From Agromyces protaetiae (GTDB lineage Bacteria; Actinomycetota; Actinomycetes; Actinomycetales; Microbacteriaceae): 64,000 bases of DNA. The DNA lies in NCBI RefSeq assembly GCF_004135405.1, contig NZ_CP035491.1:434001-498000 (forward strand). Direction: 5' to 3'. The notes under the pieces were generated by a model. The model was not told the DNA's origin. It searched no databases and worked only from the letters and a program-made list of their open reading frames with translations. The stretch's first letter is position 1. Each line of letters opens with the position of its first letter. The position numbers and the translations under genes are program-made. Positions 1-10,152 of this stretch are shown piece by piece.

Positions 1-1
1 G

Positions 2-157
2 TGGGTCGTCGACCTCTCGCCGTTCGCGCACTCCCCCGTGCCCGCGGGCGACGGAACCGACTGGGCGGGCGGGTTCTGGCTGCTCGGCGTCGCCGCCGTC
101 GCGGCGGTCGTCGCGATCGCGTCGATGCGTCGGCGCGAGATCGCGAGCGGCGGATGA
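2..157 (+). CDS. ABC-2 type transporter permease, C-terminal fragment
   Basis: This open frame enters from the left edge and ends at TGA 155-157, giving 51 residues. They read as an outside loop (WVVDLSPFAH, then a Gly/Asp-rich turn), one hydrophobic membrane segment (FWLLGVAAVAAVVAIA) and a short basic cytoplasmic tail (MRRRE). The DLSPFAH loop followed by a last helix and an Arg-rich end is typical of the C-terminus of large actinobacterial multidrug ABC-2 permeases. A MarR/GbsR-type regulator follows 26 bases later on the same strand, a common pairing for drug exporters. Most of the protein lies outside the window, so the family call rests on this tail and the neighbour. Confidence 0.55.
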   Translation, partial: WVVDLSPFAHSPVPAGDGTDWAGGFWLLGVAAVAAVVAIASMRRREIASGG

Positions 158-183
158 CCGGTCGCGGATGAAAGACTGAGTGG

Positions 184-657
184 ATGCCTCGCGACGAGCA
201 CGCCCTGCGCGCCGCGGTCGAACAATCGGCCGCGGTGCTCACGGCTGCCGGGTTCCCCAAGATGCCGGCGCGCGTGCTCATGTCGCTCGCCGTCGCCGAG
301 CGTGGCGGCAAGACGGCCGCCGAGCTCGCCGACGAACTCACGGTGAGCCCGGCCGCGATCTCGGGGGCGGTGCGCTATCTGCAGACGGTGGGAATCATCC
401 ACCGCATCCCGCAGCCCGGCAGCCGTCGCGACAAGTGGGAGCTCCTCGACGACGCCTGGTACTCGACGCTCGTGGCGAAGAGCCCCGTGTACGCGGCGAT
501 CTCGGCGCTCTCCGACAAGCTCGCCGACGCGATCGGCGACGACGATTCGCCGCCCGGGGCCCGCACTCGCGAGATGGCGAGGTTCTACCGGTTCATCGAC
601 CGCAAGATGCCCGAGCTGCTGCGCGACTGGGAGGACGAGCGAGGCTCGGTCGGGTGA
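184..657 (+). CDS. MarR/GbsR-family transcriptional regulator
   Basis: The 157-residue protein is a winged-helix regulator. A helical N-terminus (residues 1-30) is followed by an HTH core around 35-80, where AAELADELTVSPAAISGAVRYL supplies the DNA-reading helices. A wing at about 80-95 contains PGSRRDKWEL, and a helical C-terminal dimer region follows. The ATG lies 26 bases after the exporter permease stop. Regulators of this size and motif order (GbsR-like MarR proteins) are usually encoded beside ABC-2 exporters and repress them. The effector is unknown. No Cys-rich or metal-binding signature is seen. Confidence 0.75.
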   Translation: MPRDEHALRAAVEQSAAVLTAAGFPKMPARVLMSLAVAERGGKTAAELADELTVSPAAISGAVRYLQTVGIIHRIPQPGSRRDKWELLDDAWYSTLVAKSPVYAAISALSDKLADAIGDDDSPPGARTREMARFYRFIDRKMPELLRDWEDERGSVG

Positions 658-702
658 GCAGTAAGACGGCGGATTCGGCGTAGTGTCCGGCTTTCGATTG
701 GA

Positions 703-1128
703 TCACCGCGTGAGCTCGAGGATCGTGCCCGTCGCAAGCGCCACGACGCCGATCGAGGCGAGCACGATGCCGAGGGTGCGGAGGATGCGCCGCCCGATCG
801 GCCGTTCGTTGAGCCGTACGTGCCCGGGGTCGCGCTCGCAGTAGAAGGCGGGCTGCTCGTCGCGGTTCACGACGTGCGCGAACTCCTGTTCGTCGAGCTC
901 ACGCTCGTGGAACTCGCCGCCCGCGAACCAGCGGACGAGCGCGGGGAGGGAGTCGGGGTCGAGTTGGCCCGGCGTTCCGCCGCCGCCCGTGACAACGGCG
1001 TCGGTCGGGAGCCATCGCCCATCGACGAGTCGGATCAGCAGCGCGATGAGGAGGCACAGCACGCCGACCGAGAGGGCGATCCAGCCGATGACCTCGGCGA
1101 TCCCCGAGACGACGTCGGATGGGTGCAC
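703..1128 (-). CDS. Small membrane protein of unknown function
   Basis: This 141-residue protein starts at GTG and has two clear membrane segments. One is at residues 9-34 (IAEVIGWIALSVGVLCLLIALLI) and one near the C-terminus (LGIVLASIGVVALATGTIL). The roughly 80-residue stretch between them is polar and acidic (GEFHERELDEQEFAHV) and contains one Cys. The sequence is not recognised as a named family. It is convergent with the MarR gene and upstream of nothing obvious. Codon use matches its neighbours, so it is probably a real gene. Confidence 0.6.
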   Translation of the reverse strand: MHPSDVVSGIAEVIGWIALSVGVLCLLIALLIRLVDGRWLPTDAVVTGGGGTPGQLDPDSLPALVRWFAGGEFHERELDEQEFAHVVNRDEQPAFYCERDPGHVRLNERPIGRRILRTLGIVLASIGVVALATGTILELTR

Positions 1129-1174
1129 GGGGCAACGCTATCGGCTCCGTGAGGGACCCGCCCGGCGACGCGAT

Positions 1175-1729
1175 TCAGCCGGCGAGCGCACGCAGCACCG
1201 CGAACCAGCGCGCGGGCGTCGCCTCGTCGAAGGGCGGCTCGCGCCGCTCGACGGCCCTGAGCAGTGCCGCGGCGTGGGCCTCGGTCCGTTCGACGACGAC
1301 GTCGGGGTAGCCGAACTTCGCGCGGTGTTCGGCGAACTCGTCCTCGTCGTCGAGGTAGACCGATCCGTCGCCGCGCTCGATGACGTCGAGGTCGAGGTCG
1401 ATCATCGAGACCGTCGTGCCCGTGGCATCCGCCGTCCACTCGGGCGTCGTCGTGAGGTCGACGTAGACGCGCGTGCCGCGCGGGTGCCCGAGGTTGAAGG
1501 CGGGCGTCCAGCCCGCGTCGGGGAAGAGCGAGACGGTCTCCCACTCGGAGTCGAACTGCCAGCCCGGCCGGTCGTAGTGCGTGCCCGCGGGGAACCCGAC
1601 CCACTCGCCGTGCTCGTCGCGCCCGAGCCGGACGCCGTCGTAGTGCCAGTGCCGCGTGCCGTCCCACTTGCGGTAGCGGACGCGCACGAGCGCGCCGGGT
1701 TCGGCGGGACGCTCCGCGGGGTCGGTCAC
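1175..1729 (-). CDS. DUF402 domain-containing protein
   Basis: The 184-residue protein starts at GTG. It carries the DUF402 (FomD-like) pattern: aromatic-rich strands such as KWDGTRHWHYDG and FPAGTHYDRPG, then the family signature around residues 85-140 with DLTTTPEW, IDLDLDVIERGDGSVYLDDEDEF and a GYPD motif. Members of this family include nucleotide diphosphate hydrolases and FomD (known for the family). The conserved acidic residues in DLDLD and DDEDEF would bind a divalent metal. Spacing of 22 bases from the uxuB stop and the same strand could place it at the end of that operon, but no functional link is evident. Confidence 0.75.
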   Translation of the reverse strand: MTDPAERPAEPGALVRVRYRKWDGTRHWHYDGVRLGRDEHGEWVGFPAGTHYDRPGWQFDSEWETVSLFPDAGWTPAFNLGHPRGTRVYVDLTTTPEWTADATGTTVSMIDLDLDVIERGDGSVYLDDEDEFAEHRAKFGYPDVVVERTEAHAAALLRAVERREPPFDEATPARWFAVLRALAG

Positions 1730-1751
1730 GGGTCGAGCCTACGCCGCGTGC

Positions 1752-3263
1752 TCAGACGAGGGCGCCGAGTCGGTCGGCCAGGCGTTCGGTCACGAGAGCG
1801 CGGAACGCGGGATGCTCCGCCGCAGCCCCACCCAGGAGGTCGAGGAGTCCCGCGGCGAGGGCCGGGGCATCCGTCGACCCGCCGACCTGCGACGACGCGA
1901 CGATCACCGCGAGTTCGGCGGCGCGCCCGTCGGCGATCGGCTCGCCGGCATCGACGCGCGCGACGAGGAACGCGGCCCACGCCGCGACGGCCTCGGCGAC
2001 GACGACGGGCGGACGTCCCGCGGCGAGCCGGTCGGCAGCGACGGGCAGGAGCCGCAGCGGGAGCTTCAACGATCCGTCGGCGCCGACCTTCTCGATCGTG
2101 TGCCCGAGGGCGGGGTTCGCGAAGCGCGCGAGCACCTCGTCGGCGTATGCGGAGAGGTCGAGCCCGTCGAAGCCCGCGAGCGTCGGCGCGGCCTCGTCGA
2201 GCAAGTACCCGCGCGCGAGCGCGGCGATCTCGGGGTCGGCGACGGCTTCGGCGATCGTCCCGTATCCCGCGAGTGCGCCGCGGTAGGCGATGAGCGAATG
2301 GGCGGCGTTGAGCATGCGCAGCTTGGCCCGTTCGAACGGCTCGACGTCGTCGACGAACCGGGCGCCCGCGAGCTCCCACCGCGGGCGCGGCCCGGCGAAG
2401 CGGTCTTCGATGACCCAGTACCGGGTCGGCTCGGCGACGACGAGGCCCTCGTCGCGCGCACCGAGCAGGGGCTCGGCGATCTCGCGCCACGCGTCGGTCG
2501 TCGCGGGCACGATGCGGTCGACCATCGTCGACGGGAACGCGGTGCGGGTGTCGAGCCAGGCGTGCAGCGCGACGGCGGCGCCGGTCGCGTCTGCCGCGCC
2601 GGATGGGCCGGATGCCTCGAACGCGGCCTCGACCGCGTTCCGCACGAGTCGTTCGAGCACGCGACCGTTGCCGTCGAGGTTGTCGCAGCTCACGACCGTG
2701 ACGGGCGCGCCGTGCGTGCGCCGCCGTTCGGCGAGGCCGCGCACGAGCATGCCGATCATCGAGCCCGCGGGCGTTTCGCCGAGCGGCCCGCCCGACTCCT
2801 CCGCGGCGAGCGCGGCGAGGTCCGCGGCGATGCCGTCGGCGGCGAGGTCGAGCGTTCCGTCCGGGCGCTGCGGATATCCCTTCTCGGTGACCGTCACGGT
2901 CACGACGTGCACGTCGGGGTCGGCGATCGCGCGCACGATACCCTCGGTGTCTTCGGCGGGAGTGAGCACTTCGAGGACGACGCCGACGAGGTCGAGCCGC
3001 GTCTCGTCGGGGTCGACCGTGAGCACCCCGTAGCGTCCGCCCTGCGGCCGCAGCTGCTCGGCGACCGTCGCCGACCGCTGGGTCGCTGCGACGATCCCCC
3101 ACCGCAGATCGCCCGACGCGCGCATCGCCTCTTGTGTGTAGACGGCCTGGTGGGCGCGGTGGAACGCGCCGACGCCGAGGTGCACGATGCCCGCGCGCGC
3201 GGGGCGCACGTCGTCGCCGATGCCCGCCGGCACTTCGGTGCGGCGGGTGAGTCGCGCGCTCAT
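1752..3263 (-). CDS. uxuB: D-mannonate oxidoreductase (fructuronate reductase), mannitol dehydrogenase family
   Basis: This 503-residue long-chain polyol dehydrogenase has the N-terminal NAD-binding core motif HLGVGAFHRAHQA (about residue 28) and VVSCDNLDGNG, where the conserved Asn lies. The C-terminal helical domain includes KLRMLNAAHSLIAYRG, with the catalytic Lys and the Asn/His set of this family. Members act on fructuronate, tagaturonate, mannitol or arabinitol. The adjacent glucuronate isomerase and mannonate dehydratase favour NADH-dependent fructuronate to mannonate reduction. The ATG (reverse of 3261-3263) overlaps the stop of the LacI-type regulator as ATGA, implying translational coupling. 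Earlier in-frame starts would run through that regulator and were rejected. Confidence 0.88.
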   Translation of the reverse strand: MSARLTRRTEVPAGIGDDVRPARAGIVHLGVGAFHRAHQAVYTQEAMRASGDLRWGIVAATQRSATVAEQLRPQGGRYGVLTVDPDETRLDLVGVVLEVLTPAEDTEGIVRAIADPDVHVVTVTVTEKGYPQRPDGTLDLAADGIAADLAALAAEESGGPLGETPAGSMIGMLVRGLAERRRTHGAPVTVVSCDNLDGNGRVLERLVRNAVEAAFEASGPSGAADATGAAVALHAWLDTRTAFPSTMVDRIVPATTDAWREIAEPLLGARDEGLVVAEPTRYWVIEDRFAGPRPRWELAGARFVDDVEPFERAKLRMLNAAHSLIAYRGALAGYGTIAEAVADPEIAALARGYLLDEAAPTLAGFDGLDLSAYADEVLARFANPALGHTIEKVGADGSLKLPLRLLPVAADRLAAGRPPVVVAEAVAAWAAFLVARVDAGEPIADGRAAELAVIVASSQVGGSTDAPALAAGLLDLLGGAAAEHPAFRALVTERLADRLGALV

Positions 3264-4341
3264 CGGACGGGCGCCGGTCCGGTCGAGCCGCGCACTTCGA
3301 GCACGCCGGGGAGTTCGCGCGGCGCCGCGATCGCCGTCAGGGCGTCGGCGGAGGTCTCGGGGTCGCCCTTCGAGGCATCCGGATCGCCGGTCGCCCCGTT
3401 CGCCGAGGCGCCGGCGGCCGTGCCGCGCGCCTCGATGCGGTCGAGCAGCAGGTCGATCGCGGTCTCGCCGAGCACGCGGAGGTCGGGGCCGACGCTCGTG
3501 AGCCGCGGGAGGAAGAGCTCGGTGACCGACGTGTTGTCGACGCCCACGAGGCTCACCTGCTCGGGCACGCGCACCTCGAGGTCGCGCCAGCGCGCGAGGA
3601 GCCCTGCGGCGACGAGGTCGTTGTAGGCGATGACGGCGGTCGCGCCCGTCGCGAGGGCGGCCTCGGCGACGCCGTTGCCCCCAGCACGTCGGGCGTGACG
3701 GGACCGAGTTCGACGAGGTCGGCGCCGAAGGAGGCGGCGGCCTCGCGCATCGCCGCGGAGCGGCGCGCCTGCGACCACGAGCGGGCGGGGCCGCCGACGT
3801 AGGCGACATGTGTGTGGCCGAGCCCGGTGAGGTACCGGAAGACCTCGTCGGCCGCGTGGCGCTCGTCGAGCATGACGGCGGGGATCGTCTCGCCGTCGGC
3901 GTCGAGGCTCCGGTTGACGAGCACGCACGGGGTCGACGCGGCGACGCGAGCGAGTCGGTCGTCGTCGAGACGCGAGGAAGCGAGGACGATGCCGTCGATC
4001 TGGGGCGCGAGCGCGTCGAGCTCTGCGGCCTCGACGTCGGCGGATTCGGTCGTGTCGACGACGACGAGTCCGTAGCCGCGTTCGCGGCACCGGAGCTGGG
4101 CGCCCTTCGTGAGGGTCGCGAAGTAGGGGTTCACGATGTCGGGCACGACGAGGCCGATGACGCCGGTTCGTCCGCCCCGGAGCCCGCTCGCCGCGCGGTT
4201 CGGACGGTACCCGAGGTCGCGGACGGCTTCGAGCACGCGCTCGCGCGTCTCGGGTGCGACCCGGTCGGGTGCGCGGAGGGTGCGCGACACGGTCGCGATC
4301 GAGACTCCCGATCGCGACGCGACGTCGTGGACCGTGACCAT
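3260..4341 (-). pseudogene. LacI-family regulator of glucuronate genes, broken by a 1-nt deletion
   Basis: The gene reads as a LacI/GalR repressor in two frames. The first part holds the HTH (MVTVHDVASRSGVSIATVSRT) and the sugar-binding lobe up to VTPDVLG. The second part resumes one frame over with GNGVAEAALATGATAVIAYNDL and ends with LTSVGPDLRVLGETAIDLL. The switch lies at the five-C run 3678-3682. One extra C there gives PDVLGGNGVAE and a 360-residue protein of normal length. It diverges from uxaC and is coupled to uxuB, so it is the likely glucuronate/xylan-locus repressor. Either the locus is constitutive or the deletion is a sequencing error; the latter is favoured because other genes show the same lesion. 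Confidence 0.85.
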
Positions 4342-4431
4342 GCGGTTCGCCTTCCTTCCCCTGCGGCCCTGACCGCGTGCGGACTCTCCGTCGAGTCCCG
4401 GCGGTGTGCGTTCGAGCCGTTCATGACTAGA

Positions 4432-4448
4432 GTAACAACGTTTACATC
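4432..4448. promoter_or_regulatory. LacI-type operator in front of uxaC
   Basis: GTAACAACGTTTACATC lies in the divergent regulator/uxaC gap and is centred on the CG step typical of LacI-family sites. Read on the reverse strand it begins GATGTAAACGTTG. This nearly matches GATGAAAACGTTG at 18121-18140 in front of the transporter and esterase genes. It ends only about 16 bases before the uxaC ATG, so binding would block transcription of uxaC. Confidence 0.6.
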
Positions 4449-4464
4449 GCAAGGAGCATCAGGG

Positions 4465-5997
4465 ATGACCCCTCTTCTCGGCGCATCTCGCGCCGACGCC
4501 ACGACGACGTGGTCGCTGCACCCCGATCGCGCGCTGCCGCCCGATCCGGCACAGCGCGCCCTCGCCCGCACGATCCTGGACGAGACCGCGCGCCTGCCGA
4601 TCGTATCCATGCACGGACACGTCGACGCCGCACTCCTCGCAGACGACACGCCGTTCCCCGACCCGGCGGCGCTCTTCGTCACGCCCGACCACTACCTCGT
4701 GCGCATGCTCGTCTCGCAGTCGACCTCCCCCGGCCCGGTCCGCGACGCGGGAGTCCGCTCGGTCGCCGACCTCGGCGTCGCGCCCGCGCTCGGCGCCCCC
4801 GAGGGCACACCTCCCGCCGAGACCGACCCGCGTGCGATCTGGCGCCGCTTCTGCGCGGGGTGGTCCGCGTTCCGCGGCACGCCCACCCGCGCGTGGATGG
4901 AGCACGTGCTCATCGAGGTCTTCGAGGCTCCCGTGCGGCCGTCGCTCGAGACATCCGACGCCCTCTACGACCACCTCGCCGACCGGCTCGCGCAACCCGA
5001 GTACCGCCCCCGCGCCCTCTTCGAGCGGTTCGGCATCGAGGTCCTCGCGACGACCGACGGCCCGGCCGACACGCTCGACGCCCACGCGCGCCTCGCCGCG
5101 GCAGGCTGGGGCGACCGGGTCATCCCGACCTTCCGTCCCGACGCGTTCATCGAGCCGATGCGTGCCGACTGGGGCGATCACGTCGACGCGCTCGGGGTCG
5201 CAGCCGGCATCGACACGACGACCTATGGGGGCTACCTCGACGCGCTCCGCGCGCGGCGGCTCGCATTCGTCGCCGCGGGCGCCCGCGCGACCGACCACGG
5301 GCACGAACTGCTCGACACGACGCCGCTGTCGGCGGAAGAGGCCGAGCGCGCGTTCGACTGCGCCCGCGCGGGGTCGCTCGACACCGCGGGCGCGCGCGCG
5401 TTCACGGCCCACATGCTCTTCCAGATGGCCGCGATGTCGGCCGAGGACGGGCTCGTCATGCAGATCCACCCCGGCATCCTGCGCGACCACGACGGCCCCG
5501 ACGCCCGCCGGTTCGGCCCGAACATCGGCTACGACATCCCGATCCAGGCCGAGTTCACGCGTGCGCTCCGGCCCGTGCTCGAAGCGTTCGGGCATCACCC
5601 GAACTTCCGCTTGATCGCCTTCACCGTCGACGAAACGGCGTACTCGCGCGAACTCGCGCCGCTCGCGGGCGCCTACCCGGGTATGCGTCTCGGAGCGCCG
5701 TGGTGGTTCCTCGACGCGTCCGACGCGATGCGCCGCTTCCGCGAGGCGACGACCGAGACGGCGGGCTTCCGCAATACGAGCGGCTTCGTCGACGACACGC
5801 GCGCGTTCTGCTCGATCTCGGCCCGTCACGACCTCGCACGGCGAGCGGATGCCTCGTACCTCGCGAAGCTCGTCGGCGAGCACCGGCTCGACCTCGACGA
5901 GGCGATCGACGCCGCGATCGACCTCGCCTACCGACTCCCCAAAGAGAGCTACCCCTCGCCCGTCTCGTCCCTCTCGCCCCTGGAGGCCGCCCGATGA
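4465..5997 (+). CDS. uxaC: Glucuronate isomerase
   Basis: The 510-residue protein catalyses D-glucuronate to D-fructuronate (and galacturonate to tagaturonate). It belongs to the metal-dependent amidohydrolase-like uronate isomerase family. The N-terminal HGHVDA motif (about residue 53) gives the metal-binding His pair. [12 protein letters not shown] and the C-terminal block [18 protein letters not shown] with [11 protein letters not shown] match the family's conserved regions. The ATG at 4465 has a strong AAGGAG at 4451-4456. The larger open frame starting upstream overlaps the LacI gene and is not used. The stop overlaps the next ATG (ATGA), so it is the first gene of the uxaC-manD-agu operon. 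Confidence 0.92.
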   Translation: MTPLLGASRADATTTWSLHPDRALPPDPAQRALARTILDETARLPIVSMHGHVDAALLADDTPFPDPAALFVTPDHYLVRMLVSQSTSPGPVRDAGVRSVADLGVAPALGAPEGTPPAETDPRAIWRRFCAGWSAFRGTPTRAWMEHVLIEVFEAPVRPSLETSDALYDHLADRLAQPEYRPRALFERFGIEVLATTDGPADTLDAHARLAAAGWGDRVIPTFRPDAFIEPMRADWGDHVDALGVAAGIDTTTYGGYLDALRARRLAFVAAGARATDHGHELLDTTPLSAEEAERAFDCARAGSLDTAGARAFTAHMLFQMAAMSAEDGLVMQIHPGILRDHDGPDARRFGPNIGYDIPIQAEFTRALRPVLEAFGHHPNFRLIAFTVDETAYSRELAPLAGAYPGMRLGAPWWFLDASDAMRRFREATTETAGFRNTSGFVDDTRAFCSISARHDLARRADASYLAKLVGEHRLDLDEAIDAAIDLAYRLPKESYPSPVSSLSPLEAAR

Positions 5998-7226
5998 GCA
6001 CGCTCATCCGCAGCGTGGAGGTGCTCGTGTCGAGCCCGTCGCGCAACTTCGTCACCCTGCGCATCACCACGGAAGACGGCGTCGTCGGCCTCGGCGACGC
6101 GACCCTCAACGGGCGCGAGCTCGCCGTCGCGTCGTACCTGCGCGACCACCTCGCACCGCTCCTCGTGGGCCGCGACGCACACCTCATCGAAGACACCTGG
6201 CAGTTCCTCTACCGCGGCGCGTATTGGCGGCGCGGACCGGTGACTATGACGGCGATCGCGGCCGTCGACGTCGCCCTGTGGGACATCAAGGCGAAGCTCG
6301 CGAACATGCCGCTCTACCAGCTGCTCGGCGGGGCCTCGCGCACGGGCGCGCTCGTCTACGCACACGCGGCGGGCGGAGACATCCCCTCGCTCTTCGACTC
6401 GGTGCGCCAGCGCCTCGACGAGGGCTACCGGGCGATCCGCATCCAGGTCGCCGTGCCGGGTGTTGCGAAGTCGTACGGCGTGCAAGCCGGTGCCGCGCGC
6501 GGCGCGAAGTACGCGTACGAGCCCGCGAAGCGCGCTGGGCTCTCGGTCGAGGAGGGCTGGGACTCGGCGGCGTACCTGCGCCACCTGCCCGGCGTCTTCG
6601 AGGCCGTCCGCAACGAGTTCGGGCCCGACCTGTTGCTCCTCCACGACGTGCACCACCGGCTCACCCCCATCCAGGCGGCACGCCTCGGGAAGTCGCTCGA
6701 GCCCTACGACCTCTTCTGGATGGAGGACGTCACGCCCGCCGAGAACCAGGAGGCGCTGCGGCTCGTGCGCGAGCACACGACGACGCCGATCGCGATCGGC
6801 GAGGTCTTCAACAGCGTGTGGGACTACCGCGACCTCGTGCGCGAGCAGCTCATCGACTACGTGCGCGCGTCGGTCGTCCACGCGGGCGGCATCACGGGGC
6901 TCCGGCGCATCTTCGACTACGCGGCGATGTACCAGATCAAGTCGGGCAGCCACGGGCCGACCGACATCTCCCCCGTCGGGCTCGCGGCGGCGCTCCACCT
7001 CGACCTCGCCATCCACAACTTCGGCATCCAGGAGCACATGGCCCACCAGCCGCTCGCGCACGAGGTATTCCAGACGTCGTATACGTTCGACGGCGGCCTC
7101 ATGCACCCCGGCGACGAGCCCGGACTCGGCGTCGCGTACGATGACGAAGCCGCGGCACGGTTCGACTACGAGCCCGCGTACCTGCCGATCGCGCGGCTCG
7201 CCGACGGCACGATCCACGACTGGTGA
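5994..7226 (+). CDS. manD: D-mannonate dehydratase, enolase superfamily (ManD type)
   Basis: The 410-residue protein has the enolase-superfamily capping domain (residues 1-125) and a (beta/alpha)7-beta barrel. Metal ligands are visible in order: Asp in [13 protein letters not shown], Glu in [12 protein letters not shown] and Glu in IAIGEVFNS. The long loop [18 protein letters not shown] is characteristic of the ManD/RspA subgroup. It converts D-mannonate to 2-keto-3-deoxy-D-gluconate. It takes the place of the unrelated UxuA enzyme normally found beside uxaC/uxuB in enterobacteria. Its start overlaps the uxaC stop by four bases and its stop overlaps the next gene's GTG. Some ManD-group members have low activity, but the operon context argues for a true catabolic dehydratase. 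Confidence 0.88.
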   Translation: MSTLIRSVEVLVSSPSRNFVTLRITTEDGVVGLGDATLNGRELAVASYLRDHLAPLLVGRDAHLIEDTWQFLYRGAYWRRGPVTMTAIAAVDVALWDIKAKLANMPLYQLLGGASRTGALVYAHAAGGDIPSLFDSVRQRLDEGYRAIRIQVAVPGVAKSYGVQAGAARGAKYAYEPAKRAGLSVEEGWDSAAYLRHLPGVFEAVRNEFGPDLLLLHDVHHRLTPIQAARLGKSLEPYDLFWMEDVTPAENQEALRLVREHTTTPIAIGEVFNSVWDYRDLVREQLIDYVRASVVHAGGITGLRRIFDYAAMYQIKSGSHGPTDISPVGLAAALHLDLAIHNFGIQEHMAHQPLAHEVFQTSYTFDGGLMHPGDEPGLGVAYDDEAAARFDYEPAYLPIARLADGTIHDW

Positions 7227-9243
7227 GGGGCGGACTCGTGAACGCAGACGCGGCGTCGTGGCATCCGATGTGGTTGCCCGCCCAGGCGACCGCGCACCTC
7301 GCAGGGCGCTCCGTGCGGCTCGGCGCCTCGGTGCCCGAGGCGGTGCGCATCGAGGCTGCGGCGGCCGGCATGCGGGCGGTCGGCGACGGCGAGCGGGCGG
7401 ATGTCTCGATCGGCATGTCTTCTTCGCATGCCTTGGGCACGCCGGATGACTCGGGGACGACCCCGCTCGGCCCCGAGGCGTTCGCTGTGGCCCGTGAAGC
7501 CGGCACCACCGCGCTCGTCGCGGGCGGCCCTCCGGGCGCGCTCTACGCGTGGTTCCACCTCGTGCGCCTCGGCGCACCGGCGTTCGACGACGCGCTCCCG
7601 CCCACGACCGTCGCCCCGGCGCACGCCCTCCGCATGCTCGACCACTGGGACAACATGGACGTCCACCCCGTCATGGGGCAGGTCGAGCGCGGCTACGCGG
7701 GCGGGTCGATCTTCTTCGAGAACGGACGTGTGAGAGAAGATCTCTCGCGCGTCGCCGCCTACGCCCGCCTCCTGGCGTCGATCGGCGTCAACCGCGTCGC
7801 GATCAACAACGTCAACGTGCACGCCCGCGAAGCCCGGCTCATCACGGGCGACGATCTCGCCGACCTCGCCCGCGTCGCCGACGTCTTCCGCCCGTGGGGA
7901 ATCCGCCTGCACGCGTCGGTGAGCTTCGCCGCGCCCATCCGACTCGGCGGGCTCGAGACATCCGACCCGCTCGACCCGGCCGTCGCGGCGTTCTGGGCGC
8001 GCATCGCCGCAGACGTCTACCGCGCGATCCCCGACTTCGGGGGTTCGTCGTGAAGGCCGACTCCGAGGGCCAGCCCGGCCCCTTCGCCTACGGCCGCGAC
8101 CACGCAGACGGCGCGAACCTCCTCGCCCGCGCGCTCGCCCCCTACGGCGGGCTCGTGCACTGGCGGGCATTCGTCTACAACCACGAGCAGGACTGGCGCG
8201 ACCGCTCGACCGACCGCGCACGCGCCGCCTTCGACCACTTCGCACCCCTCGACGGCCGCTTCGACGACAACGTCGTCGTGCAGGTCAAGCACGGGCCGAT
8301 GGACTTCCAGGTGCGCGAGCCCGTCTCGCCCGTCATCCCCGCGATGACCGGCACGCGCATCGCGCTCGAGCTGCAGGTCACGCAGGAGTACACGGGTCAC
8401 CAGAAGCATGCCGTGTACCTCGCGCCGATGTGGCGCGAGATCCTCGACTTCGCACCGTTCGGTTCTGAGAGTTCTTCTCTTTCCGAGCTCGTCCGCGGCG
8501 GCATCGCGGCCGTCTCGAACGTCGGCGACGACGTGTTCTGGACGGGGCATCCGCTCGCCCAGGCGAACCTCTACGCCTACGGCCGACTCGCGTGGGACCC
8601 CGCGCTCGACCCCGCAGCGATCCTCGACGAGTGGACCGCGCTGACGTTCGGCGCGTCGGGCGACGACGGTTCGGAGTCGGCGGCGCTCGCCCGCGGCATC
8701 CACTCGCTCCTGGATGACTCGTGGCACGTCTACGAGCAGTACACCGCCCCGCTCGGCGTCGGGTTCATGGTGACGCCCGGCAGCCATTACGGGCCGTCCG
8801 TCGACGGTTACGAATATTCCCCGTGGGGCACGTACCACTTCGCCGACCGCGACGGCGTGGGCGTCAACCGCACGGTCGCGACGGGAACCGGCTACGCGGG
8901 CCAGTACCCGTCGCCGTGGCGCGAGGTCTACGAGTCGCTTGCGACGGTTCCCGACGAACTCGTGCTGTTCTTCCACCACGTGCCGTACACGCATGTGCTG
9001 CGAAGCGGCGAGACCGTCATCCAGCACATCTACGACACGCACTTCGACGGCGCCGCGGCGGTCGACGCGAAGCTCGCGATCTGGGCCGGGCTCGAGGCAT
9101 CCGTGCCCGCCGACGTCTTCGCGCGCGTGACCGAGCGCCTCGAAGAGCAGCAGCGCTCGGCGCGCGAGTGGCGGGACCAGGTGACGACCTACTTCTTCCG
9201 CAAGTCGGGCGTTCCGGATGCCTCGGGGCGCGTCATTCCCTGA
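7223..9243 (+). pseudogene. GH67 alpha-glucuronidase, split by a 1-nt deletion
   Basis: The first frame ends early at TGA 8051-8053 after IPDFGGSS. The second frame resumes at once with [13 protein letters not shown], so one G is missing in the five-G run 8039-8043. Restored, it reads [13 protein letters not shown] and gives a 673-residue enzyme of normal GH67 length. The N-terminal domain (to about 130) precedes the barrel: [34 protein letters not shown], the [10 protein letters not shown] acid region, [14 protein letters not shown] and the C-terminal [17 protein letters not shown]. It removes (4-O-methyl)glucuronate from xylo-oligosaccharides. No signal peptide is seen, so it is intracellular, consistent with oligosaccharide import. 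GTG 7223 overlaps the manD stop; GTG 7238 is an alternative start. Confidence 0.88.
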
Positions 9244-9289
9244 GTACACGGGCCCCACAGCCACCTCGCCCACGCACAGCGCCCTCGGG

Positions 9290-9364
9290 GTTTGTCGGAC
9301 ATTCGGGTGTTTGTCGGACGTGGGAGCGCGCCCATGTCCGACAAACACCCGAATGTCCGACCAA
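9290..9364. repeat. TTTGTCGGAC long-hairpin element, copy 1
   Basis: Two arms of about 34 bases pair with only two mismatches around a short AGCGCG loop. Each arm holds two copies of the core TTTGTCGGAC or a close variant, one plain and one followed by ATTCGGG. The element lies between the convergent ends of the GH67 gene (9243) and the ABC-2 permease (9388). It could act as a bidirectional terminator as well as a dispersed repeat. Related copies lie at 11783-11860 and 60599-60678. Confidence 0.85.
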
Positions 9365-9387
9365 CGCCGCCTGAGGTGGGCTCGGGC

Positions 9388-10152
9388 TCACCGGAGCTTG
9401 CGTCGGTAGATCGCGATCGCCCACACGTAGGCGACGGCGAGGATGCCGACAAGCCACGCGAGCGCGATCCAGATGTCGGTGCCGACGGGCTCCCCGTCGA
9501 AGAGCGCACGGATGGTGTCCACGATCGATGTCACCGGCTGGTGCTCGGCGAACCACGCGACCGGCCCCGGCATCGACGCCGTCGGCACGAACGCCGAGCT
9601 GATGAACGGCAGGAAGATGAGCGGGTAGCTGAACGCGCTCGCGCCGTCGACCGACTTCGCCGAGAGGCCCGCGACGACCGCGAGCCACGTGAGCGCGAGC
9701 GTGAAGAGCGTGAGGATGCCCGCGACGGCGAGCCATGCGCCGACCGACGCGCCCGTGCGGAATCCCATGACGAGCGCGACGCCCACGACGACGGCGACCG
9801 ACACGAGGTTCGCGACGACCGACGTGAGCACGTGCGCCCACAGCACGCTCGAGCGCGCGATCGGCATCGACTGGAACCGCTCGAAGATGCCGCCCGACAG
9901 GTCGAGGAAGAGCCGATACGACGTGTACGCGACGCCCGACGCGATCGTGATGAGGAGGATGCCGGGCAGGAGGTAGTCGACGTACGAGCCGTCGGTGCCC
10001 GTCCGGATCGCCCCGCCGAAGACGTATACGAACAGCAGCATAAGCGCGATCGGCGTGACCGCGGTCGTGATGATCGTGTCGGGGCTGCGGAGGATGTGTG
10101 TGAGCGAGCGGCCCGTCAAGGTAGCGGTGTCGCGGATGGCGTAGGTGGTCAT
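9388..10152 (-). CDS. ABC-2 type exporter permease (DrrB-like)
   Basis: The 254-residue protein has six predicted membrane segments, including TAVTPIALMLLFVYVFGGAI, YLLPGILLITIASGVAY and the C-terminal IWIALAWLVGILAVAYVWAIAIY. The conserved ABC-2 block SGGIFERFQSMPIARSSVLWAH lies in the cytoplasmic loop. It is the membrane half of a daunorubicin/drug-type exporter. Its ATG overlaps the stop of the ATPase gene (ATGA), so the two are made together. The substrate is not predictable. It is the last gene of the PadR-DUF1048-ATPase-permease operon and ends beside a hairpin repeat. Confidence 0.85.
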   Translation of the reverse strand: MTTYAIRDTATLTGRSLTHILRSPDTIITTAVTPIALMLLFVYVFGGAIRTGTDGSYVDYLLPGILLITIASGVAYTSYRLFLDLSGGIFERFQSMPIARSSVLWAHVLTSVVANLVSVAVVVGVALVMGFRTGASVGAWLAVAGILTLFTLALTWLAVVAGLSAKSVDGASAFSYPLIFLPFISSAFVPTASMPGPVAWFAEHQPVTSIVDTIRALFDGEPVGTDIWIALAWLVGILAVAYVWAIAIYRRKLR

